A DNA stretch of 64,000 nucleotides, taken from NCBI GenBank assembly GCA_907165065.1, contig OU015523.1, positions 116,338,246 to 116,402,245 of the forward strand. The letters run 5' to 3'. The notes under the pieces are model-generated. The model ran no database searches. It was not told the DNA's origin and was given only the letters and a program-made list of their open reading frames with translations. Positions within the stretch are counted from its first letter, which is position 1. Every line of letters begins with the position of its first letter. The position numbers and the translations under genes are program-made. This document shows positions 62,801 to 64,000 of this stretch, in pieces. Source of the DNA: Caprimulgus europaeus. Taxonomy: Eukaryota; Chordata; Aves; Caprimulgiformes; Caprimulgidae.

Positions 62801-64000
62801 ACTGGCAAGATGCCAAGGATCAGGCAACAAAACCAAAAGAAATGAGGTCTTAAGTTATGGCTAAGATCCAGCCCTCAAAAGGAAAGAATCAGATCAGAGT
62901 TGGAAGACTGTCTGGGAAAAGATGTCTCCTCTGCCAGTGATTCTTTGGCTGATGGTATAAAGGAGAAGCTTATGCCCTTTTATTAGACAAATAGTATGCC
63001 TAGCTTAGTTGCACAATAGTACCAGTATGTGTGTATATAAAAAAAATACATTTTGGAACTTTTGTGTGAACTCAAGCCAAAGGTAGATGTCAGTCAGCCT
63101 AGCTGTGAGCAAATGCCTGGTCACTGAGCTGCTGAATGCAGTGCTGGTCCCGTCACACTTTGCTATAATCACCAGTTACCTAAAATGTGGTGTTTCAGTG
63201 AGCCAGTCATACACAAAATGGACCTTGACTAAATGTACTATTCAAATTCTCTCAATAATAGTTTCTAAAGTTGAATCTGTTATGGAAGTAAGATACACAG
63301 CTGGTATTCCATAAATAGAATAGGGAGTATGAGAATTTTATTAGAGATATTATAGCCAATAAATTTTGAGCTGTCTATGGATGACCTTGGTCAGACTTTC
63401 AGCAGTGTAGGAAAGATTTGGATGTCTGACTTTCCAGCAGTATTTGAAATATTAAAAATGGGTTGGAAATGGGACTCAGTCTCCCAAATGATCTTTAAAA
63501 ACAGATAGTCAAGAATGAGAGGGAATGAGTCAAAGAGCTAAACTCAGTGGGGTTTTTTTCCCTCTTCAGATATCCTGTATGACTAGGATAGATCACATTC
63601 CCAACAGTCTGGATGTGAAGTGAAGGAATAGACAGATGTTAATGTGTTCCTCTTGCTCACTGCAGGATGGATATGTGTCACCTCTTCTTTATTCCCTGAA
63701 GGCCCTTGAAAAGCATTATGAGAAGCCACAAAAAATAGATTTTTGTACCCCTTTGTCCGTCTCATCTGTTTCTGATGTTCAAGAAATGAACCTCCTAGTC
63801 AGGGCTAGACAAACTCTCTTCCTACCTACGACCCACCAAGTTGTTATTGTTTCCAGTGCAGCACTTTCTTTGCCCTCTAATACCAGACACAAAGTGCAGT
63901 CGTAATTTAGTCACCTCCACCTGTTTGATTAAAAAGTGGGTTGTCTAATCATGGAATGTGACAAGAAATTTTATATAACAGTGTTTTATACCACTTGTAC

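Larger units (their letters stand above)
40632..64000 (+). other. NOX4 long intron, continues past window end
   Basis: This begins with GTAAGT at 40632. No acceptor followed by a frame resembling LYIDGPFGSPFEES was found before the end of the window, so the intron is at least 23.4 kb. Outside listed features, 43400-44560, 45150-47540, 50000-51700, 53150-55300, 56400-57790, 57910-59700 and 59810-64000 hold only AT-rich DNA with short chance frames. There are small homopolymers, including an A run at 54582-54594, and a short ACAT repeat at 61491-61504. Confidence 0.8.

Noticed and set aside
40632..64000. Search for the next NOX4 exon (LYIDGPFGSP)
   Set aside because: No acceptor followed by a matching frame was seen by eye, so it is assumed to lie beyond the window.
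1..64000. tRNA, rRNA, CRISPR array, operon or bacterial-type system
   Set aside because: No tRNA box pairs, regular spacer arrays or closely packed coding frames were seen. The architecture is that of a vertebrate intron.

Overview
This window looks like intronic DNA from a bird nuclear genome. The evidence is short, well-spaced coding exons with GT-AG splice sites in long AT-rich introns, and many CR1 retrotransposon fragments carrying the avian CR1 3' end (its 8-bp ATTCTATG-type terminal motif). A degenerate LTR resembling an avian endogenous retrovirus LTR supports this. I cannot name the species.

The only real gene I can support is NOX4 (NADPH oxidase 4) on the + strand. Four consecutive coding exons are present at 252-416, 565-627, 18331-18391 and 40550-40631. 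They are in frame with each other across phases 0, 0, 1 and 2. Together they encode the end of the last membrane helix, the FAD-binding domain including the HPFT motif and the VVGDWT strand, and the linker that leads to the NADPH-binding lobe. Earlier exons (membrane and haem domain) lie upstream of base 1. The next exon, which should begin by completing the split Lys codon and carry the GPFG nucleotide-binding loop, was not found and probably lies beyond base 64000. The introns are 148 bp, about 17.7 kb, about 22.2 kb and more than 23 kb.

Layout: 1-627 holds two exons. 628-18330 is a long intron with a cluster of three antisense CR1 fragments (3.3-5.9 kb), further CR1 fragments at 11.9, 14.1 and 15.9 kb, a TA microsatellite and a 20-base poly-C run. 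18392-40549 is an intron with two stretches that look like possible conserved noncoding elements (26.2-26.6 and 27.9-28.5 kb), a head-on CR1 pair at 30.4-31.8 kb, and an older CR1 relic. 40632-64000 is an intron with the longest CR1 copy (41.8-43.0 kb, with a broken reverse transcriptase), a solo LTR (44.6-45.1 kb), several small ancient repeats, a 3-copy minisatellite (51.7 kb) and one exon-like open stretch of unknown origin (57.8 kb).

I found no RNA gene, CRISPR array, second protein-coding gene or new multi-gene system. The most useful leads are the exon-like stretch at 57.8 kb, a scattered family of foldback repeats sharing a GGTGAAATCC-type arm, the inverted CR1 pairs, and the possible noncoding regulatory elements.
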